Below are positions 24,701-32,187 of a stretch of 64,000 bases of DNA, one piece after another (the first letter of the stretch is position 1; every line of letters begins with the position of its first letter). Origin of the DNA: Streptomyces sp. A1277 (GTDB taxonomy: Bacteria; Actinomycetota; Actinomycetes; Streptomycetales; Streptomycetaceae); the NCBI RefSeq assembly GCF_004795015.1, contig NZ_SSBI01000003.1, positions 1 through 64,000 on the forward strand, read 5' to 3'. The notes below the pieces were generated by a model. It was not told the DNA's origin. It searched no databases and saw only the letters and a program-made list of their open reading frames with translations. A program made the position numbers and the translations under genes.

Positions 24701-26835
24701 ATCCCCGGCTCACCCGCCCGCACCGCGTGCCGCGACAGCCCCCGCACCACGTACGGATCGACCGCCCCCCAGCTGCCGTCCGCCGCGCGCCGCTCGGCGT
24801 GCGCGACGAGCGCGGCGAGTACCACTTCCGCGGCCTCCGCGCCCCCCGGCGCCTCCCGGTCCGCGAGGTGGGACACGAACTCCCGGTGGTACAGCCGGTA
24901 CACCGCCTGCCCGCCCTCCGAGTCCTCGACGATGTAACGCCCGTACGCGGACAGCACCCAGTCCACGTCCCTCTCGTCGTACGGCACGTCACGGCCGCCC
25001 AGCGCACCGGCGACCTCCTCCCAGACGCCACCGGCGGGCATGCCGCGCCCCACCGTCCACGCCAGCGCGGTCAGCAGATCCCGGGCGGCGGACGGCAGTT
25101 CGGTGCCGTCCGACAGGACCCGGACCGGACCCGCCCGAAGGTCGTCCTCGAACGCGGCCTCGATGGAGCCCGGCAGACCGTCCTGCCAACCGTCCTCCCC
25201 GGCGGCCCGCCCCCGCGCCAGCAGCGAGCCCGTCACCAGCCGGGCGAACAGGAACCCGCCGTCCACCGCCGTGGCACGCGAGGCGACCGCGTCGCCCGTC
25301 TCCCGCGCCCGGTCCTCCGGGACACCGGCCGCCGCGCACCTGCGGAACACGTACTCGGCGATGTCCTCCTGCGTGTGCGGCTCCCGCTCCAGGTCCGCGG
25401 TGGTGACGCCCGCCCCGATCAGCCTGGCCAGCGCGTCCGGCAGGGTCTCGTCCTGGTGCCCGCCGTCCGACAGGCGGCTGCGGAACGCGCGTTCGCGGGA
25501 GCCGAGCAGGACCGGGACCGCCCGCCCGAGTGGGAAGACCAGCTCCTCGATCATGGCGCGCAGGTGCTCGGCGGGCACCTCGTCCAGGCCGTCGAGCACC
25601 AGCACCGGCTGCCGGGGCAACTCGCGGAGCTCGCCCCGGAAGTCGTCCGTGTTGCGGGGCTCCGGCAGCCCGAGCTGCCGGGCCAGCTCCGAGGCCGCCT
25701 GGAGCGGGCTCAGGCCGCGCAGATGCACCGAGGCGAGGGAGCGCTCGGGGCGCGGGCCCGGGTCCGGGTCGTCCTCGCGCAGGCCGCCCCGGGCCTCGGT
25801 CTCCTTGCGCTGCACGGGATCGGTGAGCGTCGCGATCCGCCCGAGCACGGCCGACTTGCCGCTGCCCGCCGGACCGGTCACCAGGAAGAGCCCGGCCTCC
25901 TCCGCCTCCAGCCAGGCGACGATCCGGCCCAGCACCTCCTTGCGGCCCGTGAAGAACCAGCCCTCCTCGCGGTAGCCGACCCCGCGCGCGGCGAGCACCA
26001 GGTGCTCCACCAGCCGGGCCGGGGCCCCGGGCACATGGCGCGGGTTCGGGAAGACCGGCCGCCCGGTGCCCACGGTGGCGGGCACCGGCGTCTGGCCCTC
26101 GCCGCGCCAGCGCTCACCCAGCGCGTCCAGCAGGTCCGGGCCACTGATCCACGCGTTGTGCGCGCTCCACGCCGAGCGGTACTCGGTGGTGGCCGGACCC
26201 GCCCTCAGCACCTCCGTCAGCGCGTCGAGCAGCGGGCCGTCGCCGTCCGACGTCTCCCCGGGCCGGCAGCTCGCCATGATCCCGAACCACTGGACCCGGC
26301 CGGGCGGCGTGGACGTGGCCTCCCACCGCCGCAGCGCCTTCTCCAGGCCCCGGCCCACCGCGTCTCCCGCATGGCAGGTGTCGATGACCATCAGAATGTG
26401 GTCGGCGCCCGAGGCCACCGCCTCATTGACCAGCGTCTCGGCCGCGACGCCCCGCCTGAGGGCGCGTGCCTCACGCGTCACGTGATCGGCGCCGAGATCC
26501 AAATCGCTGAGGGCGAGGCGCAGTTCGCCGTCGATCAGCACGCCGTGCCCCGACCAGACGATGATCGCGGGCTTCGGTGCCCCGGATGCCCGCCATCCCT
26601 CGCTCCAGGCGGTGAGGGCGTTGTCGAAGGCCGCCCAGGACGGGTTCCCGCCGTCCACCACCCGCGGCGCGATCCCCAGCGCCTCCAGCAGTCCCGCGAT
26701 GCCCTCCATCTGGGCCACCGCCCCGGTCAGCCGGGGGAAGCTCCGCTCGTCGGCGTACTCCTCGCACACCACGCACAGCGCCGTTCCCGCGGGCTCGTGT
26801 CCCTCGTCGTCCACCACGCCCGCCTCATACGCCAT
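21778..26835 (-). CDS. Caspase-like peptidase fused to a STAND-type P-loop NTPase and a TPR array
   Basis: A 1685-residue multidomain protein of the kind proposed to act in bacterial conflict or programmed cell death. Residues 15-250 form a caspase/C14-like domain with catalytic His97 (VWSGHG) and Cys154 (MVIDTCHAGDA). Residues 290-660 form a P-loop NTPase of the nSTAND/NACHT type. It has FTGRKEVLGRI at its start, Walker A GPAGSGKS (321-328), Walker B VLVLDGLDE (411-419) and LLGSRER, followed by a winged-helix-like region. Residues 735-1360 are about twelve TPR-like units with a 46-residue period. The last 325 residues form a helical domain I do not recognise. By analogy, the TPR array may sense a ligand, the NTPase may oligomerise, and the caspase part may cut a target. 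No substrate gene is obvious nearby. The ATG has GGGAAGG about 11 bases upstream. An upstream terminator implies its own promoter. Confidence 0.9.
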   Translation of the reverse strand: MAYEAGVVDDEGHEPAGTALCVVCEEYADERSFPRLTGAVAQMEGIAGLLEALGIAPRVVDGGNPSWAAFDNALTAWSEGWRASGAPKPAIIVWSGHGVLIDGELRLALSDLDLGADHVTREARALRRGVAAETLVNEAVASGADHILMVIDTCHAGDAVGRGLEKALRRWEATSTPPGRVQWFGIMASCRPGETSDGDGPLLDALTEVLRAGPATTEYRSAWSAHNAWISGPDLLDALGERWRGEGQTPVPATVGTGRPVFPNPRHVPGAPARLVEHLVLAARGVGYREEGWFFTGRKEVLGRIVAWLEAEEAGLFLVTGPAGSGKSAVLGRIATLTDPVQRKETEARGGLREDDPDPGPRPERSLASVHLRGLSPLQAASELARQLGLPEPRNTDDFRGELRELPRQPVLVLDGLDEVPAEHLRAMIEELVFPLGRAVPVLLGSRERAFRSRLSDGGHQDETLPDALARLIGAGVTTADLEREPHTQEDIAEYVFRRCAAAGVPEDRARETGDAVASRATAVDGGFLFARLVTGSLLARGRAAGEDGWQDGLPGSIEAAFEDDLRAGPVRVLSDGTELPSAARDLLTALAWTVGRGMPAGGVWEEVAGALGGRDVPYDERDVDWVLSAYGRYIVEDSEGGQAVYRLYHREFVSHLADREAPGGAEAAEVVLAALVAHAERRAADGSWGAVDPYVVRGLSRHAVRAGEPGIGMLRELAARVGPSAVPVLAQALHGFSTRLGADGDLDGALSAARQAAGLYGALEEAAPGSCTTGLVHTLITVANRCADIGDREGALAPAREAVALQRSLAGAGGSEARPDLALALATLGRRVHDIGDREGALTLTRAAVDMFRQLAEGEPAAFRPRLADALTNLSVSLSAVGERRAAVAPAQEAVEMYTELAAAHPDEFLAPLASSLTNLASSLKSIGRHEEALPHAVAAVQVNRKLADRHPTALRAALAGSLTNVSVHRADVGDLPGCLAPAREAVEICRELVARHPAAFQPDLAGALHNLADRLSASGDDEGALAPAREAARMFAGLAKQHPDVFQPDLARSLTSLANKTAAAGDRASAVLFAREAVRLQRDLVRNRPAASAPGLAAMLNNLAMHLGTAGGPGEALPHSEEAVALYGRLATEDRDAFLAEFAVALNNLGNFRAALGDMSGALAAGREAVAIRRELAAQQPAVFRQELATALTNLAAHLNRAQEPAEGLRASEESVALLRELVPQAPALRPSLAGSLGTLAQNLAGTGNPEQALTAAREGVGLWHELVDGHSGAHLPGLALALRNLGKLLEMNQDPEGAVSAAGDAVTAYRTVALDDPRAFANDLLHALGDLARALARTNDHTSAVEAFEAVAAEFADVHPETARRLGVERSIFLLGCPGTRPSDGVRELVSFLGADGGAEPESGPDTVTVRARQALRDHADTEAVRAAWEAETFGPPPGWLTLSAKTLELVASWMFSPDWPASRDFWSRNADALGGEETATALEELALLDPGTAQQHAALREAVLALGVTAAYDPLILADQMDEWVRCASWAESRAFLQDHPRLLGARPAQDTPLSHVALLDVSRSDGLDAAYRLVEDRDALHAYVERAMAAGDGNALMHAAAIEGQVFNDSLSSLTHAQAGMVLAGAVEGVEPSELATLIPRSREEIRVRLLREIAGLSVQHAHPHGELWLRMVQALSGAA
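22756..24516 (-). repeat. Protein-coding tandem array of about twelve 138-bp TPR units
   Basis: Within the caspase-like gene, units matching the pattern P-x-L-A-x-A-L-x-N-L-A recur every 46 residues, with only one-residue variation in spacing. Examples are PDLAGALHNLA and PDLARSLTSLA. Each unit also has a second helix of the form ALAPAREAV. The units are diverged, so this is an old array and not a recent expansion. Confidence 0.8.
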
Positions 26836-27048
26836 CGTTCGCTTCGCCTTCCCGTACCAGCACCAGAGCGGTCATCACCGGATCGCCGGACCCGCTGCGC
26901 TGTGCATGCGGGCCCGCCCCGTACTCACGCCGCCGATGAAGACAGCAGGGTATGCACGGATGGGGCGCCCCGGGGCCGGTCCGGACAAACTCGGCCGTTT
27001 CCAGCCCTCGGGTGGTAAGGGCGAGTTCGGTGCCGGCCGCAAAGGAAG

Positions 27049-27084
27049 ACGGCCTGTCCCACACCCGCGTGTGGGACAGGCCGT
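27049..27084 (-). terminator. Hairpin terminator after the XRE-DUF397 operon
   Basis: A perfect 16-bp stem (ACGGCCTGTCCCACAC and its complement) with a four-base loop lies 18 bp past the DUF397 stop. It separates that operon from the caspase-like gene, whose promoter must lie in the remaining 213 bp. Confidence 0.85.
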
Positions 27085-27102
27085 TCCGCTGTTTCCGAGC
27101 CC

Positions 27103-27297
27103 CTACTTGAGGGAAGCGACGAAGCCGCTCCAGGCGGCGGCCCGGACGACGAGTGAGGGGCCGGTGGGGTTCTTGCTGTCGCGTACGGGGACGAGGCCGG
27201 GGAAGTCGTCGCTGATCTCGACGCATTCGCCCCCGTCGGTGTTGCTGTAGCTGCTGCGGCGCCAGCGGGCGGAACTCAGCTCGGGGGAGTGGGTCAT
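27103..27297 (-). CDS. DUF397 protein
   Basis: The 64-residue product contains the typical DUF397 pattern ARWRRSSYSNTDGGECVEI, then VPVRDSKNPTGPSLVV and AWSGFVASL. These small proteins accompany XRE regulators in streptomycetes and are thought to act with them, in a way compared to toxin-antitoxin or partner-switch pairs. The mechanism is not settled. The ATG overlaps the stop of the XRE gene (ATGA), so the two are coupled. A strong terminator follows. Confidence 0.93.
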   Translation of the reverse strand: MTHSPELSSARWRRSSYSNTDGGECVEISDDFPGLVPVRDSKNPTGPSLVVRAAAWSGFVASLK

Positions 27298-28121
27298 GGT
27301 CGGTAGTCCTCCATCGCGGTACGGATCAGTTCCGCCGACTCGGCCAGGGAGTGCGAGTTGGCGCGCAGTACGTCGTACCGCCGCCGCCAATTCTTCACCG
27401 CGTCCGGGTCCTCGTAGAGGTGACCGGTCTGGATGCTCTCCTCGTACGCCACCGAGGTGCCGTCAGGCAGGGTCAGCAGAGTCAGCGCGCCCCCCAGCAG
27501 CGAGTGCGGCCCCGCACTGAACGGCATCACCTGAACCTTACTGTCCGGAGTATCCACCCGCTCCAACAGCGAGGCCAGTTGCTGGTGCATGCAGGACCGG
27601 CTGCCCACCTGCCGCCGCAGTACGGCCTCGTCGATGATCGCCCAGCGGAACGGCGGATTCGCCGAGTGTTGCCGCTCCTGTCGGGACATGCGGGCGGTGA
27701 CGCGCTCATCGACCATTTCGGCGGTCAGGTGTTCCTGACGACGGAGTAACTCCCGGGCGTACTGCTCGGTCTGGAACAAGCCGGGCAGCGCTTGCGCGCC
27801 GTACTGCTCTATGACCTCGGCCCGGGCCTCGAAGTTCATGTACCGCTTGTACTTGTCGGGATGGATCTCCTGCTTGGCGAGCCCGTAGAGCCCCGTGAAG
27901 TGCCGGTCCGTCCCGAAGGCGATGTCCAGACAGCTGGGAATGTCCGGCGGCGGCATCAGTTCCGCCGTCTCGATCCGGGCGAGCGTGCTCTTGCTGGAGT
28001 TGACGATGTCCGCCAGCTGTACGAGGGAGAGCTTCGCGCGCTCGCGATGGCGGCGCAGCTCCGAGCCGAAGTAGTGGCGAGCGGAGGCGAAGGGGGAGAG
28101 CGGCTGGGACGTGAACGTCAT
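27294..28121 (-). CDS. XRE-family regulator with DUF5753 domain
   Basis: The 275-residue product has an N-terminal helix-turn-helix (LRRHRERAKLSLVQLADIV, then SKSTLARIETAE) and a C-terminal DUF5753 region with YEARAEVIEQYGAQALPGLFQ-like features, including FEARAEVIEQYG and LPGLFQTEQYARELL. Such proteins are numerous in Streptomyces, and many control development or antibiotic production (WhiJ-like systems). I chose the ATG giving MTFTSQPLS because GGAAGG lies 10 bases upstream and the longer reading adds only a low-complexity basic tail. It is coupled to the DUF397 gene and divergent from a small gene. Confidence 0.93.
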   Translation of the reverse strand: MTFTSQPLSPFASARHYFGSELRRHRERAKLSLVQLADIVNSSKSTLARIETAELMPPPDIPSCLDIAFGTDRHFTGLYGLAKQEIHPDKYKRYMNFEARAEVIEQYGAQALPGLFQTEQYARELLRRQEHLTAEMVDERVTARMSRQERQHSANPPFRWAIIDEAVLRRQVGSRSCMHQQLASLLERVDTPDSKVQVMPFSAGPHSLLGGALTLLTLPDGTSVAYEESIQTGHLYEDPDAVKNWRRRYDVLRANSHSLAESAELIRTAMEDYRP

Positions 28122-28271
28122 GGAGCGGGCCTTCCGTGTGTCCCGTGCTGAACGTCGGGACGCGGCGGTCCTGTTGGGGAAACCCGCCGCAGCGCGACGA
28201 TTGCGGCACACACCGTAACCAGCGGGTGTGGCCGGGGGCCAGAGTGCTCCCCGAACGGAGGCGGAGACGAC

Positions 28272-28637
28272 ATGATGTTCGACGCGCAGGGGAGCCCGAT
28301 GCGGCTGCTCCCATGGGTCGGCGACAGCGGGGCGCCGTGCTACCTGAGCACCGACGACCCCGGCGGCCGGATGTCACGGCTGGCCGACGAGGTGGAGACG
28401 GATTTGCTCGACTCGGCCCAGTACGTCCTGACCGAGGCGCGGGCGCTCCTCGCGGAAACGGGGGTGGGGACGCGCGAGTTGCGGTTCACCGGGGTGCGGC
28501 TGGCGGAGTCGTTGCGGGACGCCTTGCGGATCGCGGAGAGCCGGGGATACCGGCTGGCTCCCGCCCTCACGCCTGCGGAGGCCGAGGAAACCAGGGCTTG
28601 CCCGGCGGGCCCGGGAGCCGGCACCGGCGGGGCTTGA
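28272..28637 (+). CDS. Small hypothetical protein divergent from XRE regulator
   Basis: I do not recognise the family. The 121-residue product starts MMFDAQGSPMRLLPWVGDSG. It has a central helical, acidic region (LADEVETDLLDSAQYVLTEARALL) and a disordered Gly/Pro tail. A GGAGGCGGAG sequence lies just upstream of two adjacent ATG codons. Its place next to an XRE-DUF397 pair is typical of streptomycete regulator triads, so it may be a target or a third component. It is convergent with nadA, with a hairpin between them. Confidence 0.7.
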   Translation: MMFDAQGSPMRLLPWVGDSGAPCYLSTDDPGGRMSRLADEVETDLLDSAQYVLTEARALLAETGVGTRELRFTGVRLAESLRDALRIAESRGYRLAPALTPAEAEETRACPAGPGAGTGGA

Positions 28638-28667
28638 ACCGCCGCCGGCAGAGGCGGCCCGCTCCGA

Positions 28668-28700
28668 GGCCGCCGCGCCGGTGTCCCGGGCGCGGCGGCC
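28668..28700. terminator. Bidirectional hairpin terminator
   Basis: A perfect 12-bp stem (GGCCGCCGCGCC / GGCGCGGCGGCC) with a nine-base loop lies between the small plus-strand gene and the end of nadA. Confidence 0.75.
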
Positions 28701-28719
28701 GTCCGGATGGGGGCGGCCG

Positions 28720-29919
28720 CTACGGCAGCGCCAGCATCCGCTCCAGTGCCAGCTTCGCGTACTTCTCCGTCTCCGGGTCCACCACGATCCGGTTGACGAG
28801 CTTCCCCTCCGCGAGCGACTCCAGCGTCCACACCAGGTGCGGCAGGTCGATGCGGTTCATCGTGGAGCAGAAGCACACCGTCTTGTCGAGGAAGACGATC
28901 TCCTTGTCCTCGGCGGCGAAACGGTTCGCCAGGCGGCGCACGAGGTTCAGCTCGGTGCCGATCGCCCACTTGGAGCCGGCCGGGGCCGCCTCCAGGGCCT
29001 TGATGATGTACTCCGTCGATCCGACGTAGTCCGCGGCGGCCACGACCTCGTGCTTGCACTCCGGGTGCACCAGCACGTTGACGCCGGGTATCCGGGCGCG
29101 CACGTCGTTGACGGACTCCACCGAGAAGCGGCCGTGCACCGAGCAGTGCCCGCGCCACAGGATCATCTTCGCGTCGCGCAGCTCCTCGGCGGTGAGGCCG
29201 CCGTTCGGCTTGTGCGGGTTGTAGAGGACGCAGTCCTCCAGGGACATGCCCATGTCCCGGACGGCGGTGTTGCGGCCCAGGTGCTGGTCGGGCAGGAAGA
29301 GGACCTTGACTGCCGAGGGCTCCCCCTGATCGAAGGCCCACTCCAGGGCCCGCTTCGCGTTGGACGAGGTGCAGATCGTGCCGCCGTGGCGGCCGGTGAA
29401 CGCCTTGATGTCGGCGGAGGAGTTCATGTACGAGACGGGCACGACCTGCTCGGCGACGCCCGCCTCGGTCAGCACGTCCCAGCACTCGGCGACCTGCTCG
29501 GCGGTGGCCATGTCGGCCATCGAGCAGCCCGCCGCCAGGTCCGGCAGCACGACCTTCTGGTCGTCGGTGGTCAGGATGTCCGCGGACTCGGCCATGAAGT
29601 GCACACCGCAGAAGACGATGTACTCGGCCTCCGGGCGGGCCGCCGCGTCACGGGCGAGCTTGAAGGAGTCGCCGGTCACGTCCGCGAACTGGATGACCTC
29701 GTCGCGCTGGTAGTGGTGCCCGAGGACGAAGACCTTCTCCCCCAGCTTCTCCTTGGCCGCGCGGGCGCGCTCCACCAGGTCCGGGTCGGACGGGGAGGGC
29801 AGGTCGCCGGGGCACTCGACACCACGCTCGCTCCTGGGGTCGGCGTCGCGGCCGAGCAGGAGCAGGGCGAGGGGCGTCGGCTGGACATCGAGGTCCTGGA
29901 CGGGGTGGGCCGTGGTCAC
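28720..29919 (-). CDS. nadA: Quinolinate synthase
   Basis: NadA condenses iminoaspartate with dihydroxyacetone phosphate to quinolinate, using a [4Fe-4S] cluster, in NAD synthesis. The 399-residue product has the family motifs VFVLGHHYQRDEV, FADVTGDSFKLA and VSYMNSSADIKA. Three Cys-containing segments lie where the cluster ligands are expected (IVFCGVHFMAE, VHPECKHEV and VCFCSTMN). I chose the GTG giving VTTAHPVQ because AGAAAGG lies nine bases upstream; a GTG three codons earlier abuts that site. It has the N-terminal extension typical of actinobacteria. It is divergent from the ErpA-type gene, and palindromes in the shared promoter region suggest repression. Confidence 0.95.
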   Translation of the reverse strand: MTTAHPVQDLDVQPTPLALLLLGRDADPRSERGVECPGDLPSPSDPDLVERARAAKEKLGEKVFVLGHHYQRDEVIQFADVTGDSFKLARDAAARPEAEYIVFCGVHFMAESADILTTDDQKVVLPDLAAGCSMADMATAEQVAECWDVLTEAGVAEQVVPVSYMNSSADIKAFTGRHGGTICTSSNAKRALEWAFDQGEPSAVKVLFLPDQHLGRNTAVRDMGMSLEDCVLYNPHKPNGGLTAEELRDAKMILWRGHCSVHGRFSVESVNDVRARIPGVNVLVHPECKHEVVAAADYVGSTEYIIKALEAAPAGSKWAIGTELNLVRRLANRFAAEDKEIVFLDKTVCFCSTMNRIDLPHLVWTLESLAEGKLVNRIVVDPETEKYAKLALERMLALP

Positions 29920-29972
29920 GTCACGCACCCTTTCTTCTGCGGAGTTCTCTATGGAGAAAGCCTTTTCGTCTA

Positions 29973-30037
29973 ATTGACGCTATCTATCATAGCCGCTTCA
30001 CGTCACTTTGACGATGCCGATAGCGTCAATGTGACGC
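29973..30037. promoter_or_regulatory. Operator cluster in the nadA/erpA divergent promoter region
   Basis: Two palindromes of the form CGTCA-N3-TGACG lie 23 bp apart, centre to centre (30001-30013 and 30024-30036; the second extends to GCGTCA-ATG-TGACGC). Flanking sequences form a longer perfect 12-bp inverted repeat, ATTGACGCTATC (29973-29984) and GATAGCGTCAAT (30019-30030). The spacing is about two helical turns. The regulator is unknown; a repressor of NAD synthesis such as an NrtR-type protein is one possibility. Confidence 0.7.
29986..29991 (-). promoter_or_regulatory. Probable nadA -10 box
   Basis: TATGAT on the minus strand is a near-consensus -10 hexamer about 65 bp from the nadA start. 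The first TGACG palindrome lies just upstream of it, between -10 and -35, where a bound protein would block RNA polymerase. Confidence 0.5.
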
Positions 30038-30162
30038 ATCCGCACCCGGGACCGGTGTGCGAGCATGAAGGGAACAGGCAAGCGCTCGGCCCGGAATGAA
30101 TCCGCGGTCCCGTCGGTTGCAACGTCGGCAAGCAGTCTCCGTACAACCCGGGAGAGAAGCAG

Positions 30163-30519
30163 ATGTCCGTATCGGACGAGACCACCACCGTGAGCGACGG
30201 CATCCTCCTGTCCGACGCCGCCGCAGCCAAGGTCAAGGCGCTGCTGGAGCAGGAAGGCCGCGAGGACCTGGCTCTGCGCGTCGCCGTCCAGCCCGGCGGC
30301 TGCTCGGGCCTGCGTTACCAGCTCTTCTTCGACGAGCGTTCCCTCGACGGCGACGTCGTGAAGGACTTCGACGGCGTCAAGGTCGTCACCGACCGCATGA
30401 GCGCCCCGTACCTGGGCGGCGCCTCGGTCGACTTCGTCGACACCATCGAGAAGCAGGGCTTCACCATCGACAACCCGAACGCCACGGGTTCCTGCGCCTG
30501 CGGCGACTCCTTCAGCTGA
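30163..30519 (+). CDS. erpA: Iron-sulfur cluster insertion protein (ErpA/HesB/IscA type)
   Basis: A-type carriers hand Fe-S clusters to target proteins. The 118-residue product has the three conserved cysteines in the usual places: the first in QPGGCSGLRYQ and the other two in the C-terminal SCACGDSF. The N-terminus has a short extension. The ATG follows GGGAGAAGCAG. It is divergent from nadA, whose product needs a [4Fe-4S] cluster, so shared control of the pair would make sense. A strong terminator follows. Confidence 0.92.
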   Translation: MSVSDETTTVSDGILLSDAAAAKVKALLEQEGREDLALRVAVQPGGCSGLRYQLFFDERSLDGDVVKDFDGVKVVTDRMSAPYLGGASVDFVDTIEKQGFTIDNPNATGSCACGDSFS

Positions 30520-30535
30520 GCCGTCCCACAGCGTC

Positions 30536-30576
30536 ACGGCGGCGGCCCCGGGATCCTTTCCCGGGGCCGCCGCCGT
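30536..30576. terminator. Hairpin terminator after erpA
   Basis: A perfect 18-bp stem (ACGGCGGCGGCCCCGGGA and its complement) with a 5-base loop lies 17 bp past the erpA stop and also downstream of the convergent membrane-protein gene. Confidence 0.88.
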
Positions 30577-30610
30577 TGTCGTGTCCTGTGTCCATGTGTA
30601 CGAGGAGGGC

Positions 30611-32059
30611 TCAGCCGCGCGGCACCAGGGAGCCGGAGGCCGCGTCGACCACCTCGCGTCCATCCAGCGGCCGCTCCAGCGTGACCGTACGGGTCAGCTC
30701 CTTCGCGGCCATCACGCAGACCTTGCCCGCGTCCTTCTTCTCGGACACGGTCACCCGTACCGTTTCGCCGTCCTCACGCGCGCTCACCGAGTACGTACTG
30801 CACACGCCGCCCCAGAACGTCACCGACAGGGCCCGCCCGCTCGCGCTGTACGACGGGACCGTGCGGGCCTTCGTCGCCCCGCCGCCGTCCGGGGTCTTGC
30901 CCGGCGACGGCTCCCGCGTCAGGTACTCCGGGTCCACGGCCACCTGGGTGACCGTGTCACCCACACCACCGGCCGGCTGCACCGAGAAGATCCAGGACGG
31001 TACGAGCAGCTGCTTGCCGCCCGCGGTGTGCACCGCCAGACCGAAGGCCGCCTTCTTCACCGTCACCGTCGTCGCCGGCCGCGCCGAGCCACTGCCGGAA
31101 CCGCAGTCGGCCCCGGACGGCTTCGTGCCGTTCTCCAGCGGGGCCGGCGATGCGCAGTCGCCGGTCTTCCCGCCCGCCGGGGGCTGGGCCGCGTTGAGCC
31201 GCTTCAGCGCCTCGGCCGCGCCGATCACCGGATAGGCGTCGCCCTTCTCCAGCCCCTTCAGCATTCCGGCGCCGCCAATCACCTGCCCGTCCGGGCCCAC
31301 CTGGATGCCGGTCGCCCAGCCGTACGTGGGCAGCCCGTCCACCACCGGATCGGCGTTCACCACCCGGGCCGAGCCCATGAGCTGCCGGGCGTCGAGCGCC
31401 GCGTCGTCCTGGCCCGCCGCCTTGAGCACCGGCGCGGCGGCGGCCTTCGCGGCCTTCTCGTCCACGGGCTGACCGGAGCCGCCGGGCGCCGACGAGCAGA
31501 CGGCCCCCTTCTTGCAGTCGTCCGTCCCGCCGGTGCCGTACCGGGTGAAGGTCCAGCTCCCGGGCGCCTGCTTGTTCACGCGCAGCACCGGGCCCGAGCC
31601 GTCCCCGTCGGAGCCCACCTTCCAGGAGGTGGCCTCGGACTGCGGGGTGCCCGCCAGCCCCAGCGCCTTCGCCAGCCGGGTCACCTCGGCGGCCGTGACG
31701 GACCCCTCGGCGCGCTGGACGGCGGCCCTGTCCGGGCCGTCCGGCAGCTTGCCGGGGGCGCGGTAGACCAGCCGGCCGCCGTGCGGATCGGGCTCGCCGG
31801 GCGCGATGCCCTCGGGCGGGCCGGAGGAGTGGGACGAGGGGGAGACCGGTGAGGCGGCGCCGTCCAGCGCGAGGGGTGGCGGAGTGCGGTCACCGTCGGC
31901 CGCCGCGCTCCGCGCATCGTCGCCGCCGTCCGCCGCGGTCGCGGCCCAGTAGGCTCCGCCGCCGCCGGCCAGCAGTACGGCCGCCGCCACCGAGGCCGCG
32001 ACCAGCGGCGAACGCCGTCGGGAAGTGGTCACGTCGTTGTCGGGTCGCTCGGTGCTCAC
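30611..32059 (-). CDS. Conserved single-pass membrane protein, function unknown
   Basis: The 482-residue product has a short charged cytoplasmic N-terminus, one membrane helix (SPLVAASVAAAVLLAGGGGAYW, about residues 16-37), and a long extracytoplasmic part. That part begins with a disordered Ser/Pro/Asp stretch and continues as repeated beta-rich segments. It contains several cysteine pairs (DDCKKGAVCSS, GDCASP with GADCGSG, GGVCSTY with KVCVMA) that may form disulfides outside the cell. No enzyme motif is seen. The GTG start has AAGGAG seven bases upstream. It is convergent with erpA. Confidence 0.85.
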   Translation of the reverse strand: MSTERPDNDVTTSRRRSPLVAASVAAAVLLAGGGGAYWAATAADGGDDARSAAADGDRTPPPLALDGAASPVSPSSHSSGPPEGIAPGEPDPHGGRLVYRAPGKLPDGPDRAAVQRAEGSVTAAEVTRLAKALGLAGTPQSEATSWKVGSDGDGSGPVLRVNKQAPGSWTFTRYGTGGTDDCKKGAVCSSAPGGSGQPVDEKAAKAAAAPVLKAAGQDDAALDARQLMGSARVVNADPVVDGLPTYGWATGIQVGPDGQVIGGAGMLKGLEKGDAYPVIGAAEALKRLNAAQPPAGGKTGDCASPAPLENGTKPSGADCGSGSGSARPATTVTVKKAAFGLAVHTAGGKQLLVPSWIFSVQPAGGVGDTVTQVAVDPEYLTREPSPGKTPDGGGATKARTVPSYSASGRALSVTFWGGVCSTYSVSAREDGETVRVTVSEKKDAGKVCVMAAKELTRTVTLERPLDGREVVDAASGSLVPRG

Positions 32060-32187
32060 CGGATCGCTCCTTCGCCTGCATCGCCGTCGTACGCCTGGCC
32101 GGCATACGGCCCGCCCCTGCGGGGGGGGACACGGGTGGGACGGGACGAAGGGGCGCACGGTTCCCCCGGGGCGGGGGAGGCGCGGTC

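Noticed and set aside
24334..27018. An 894-codon plus-strand open frame opposite the caspase-like gene
   Set aside because: The Arg/Pro-rich translation without motifs and the strong domain evidence on the minus strand make this an antisense artefact.
21778..28637. The caspase/XRE region as an integrated mobile element
   Set aside because: No integrase, attachment-site repeats, tRNA edge or transposase was seen, and base composition looks like that of the neighbours. It may still vary between strains.
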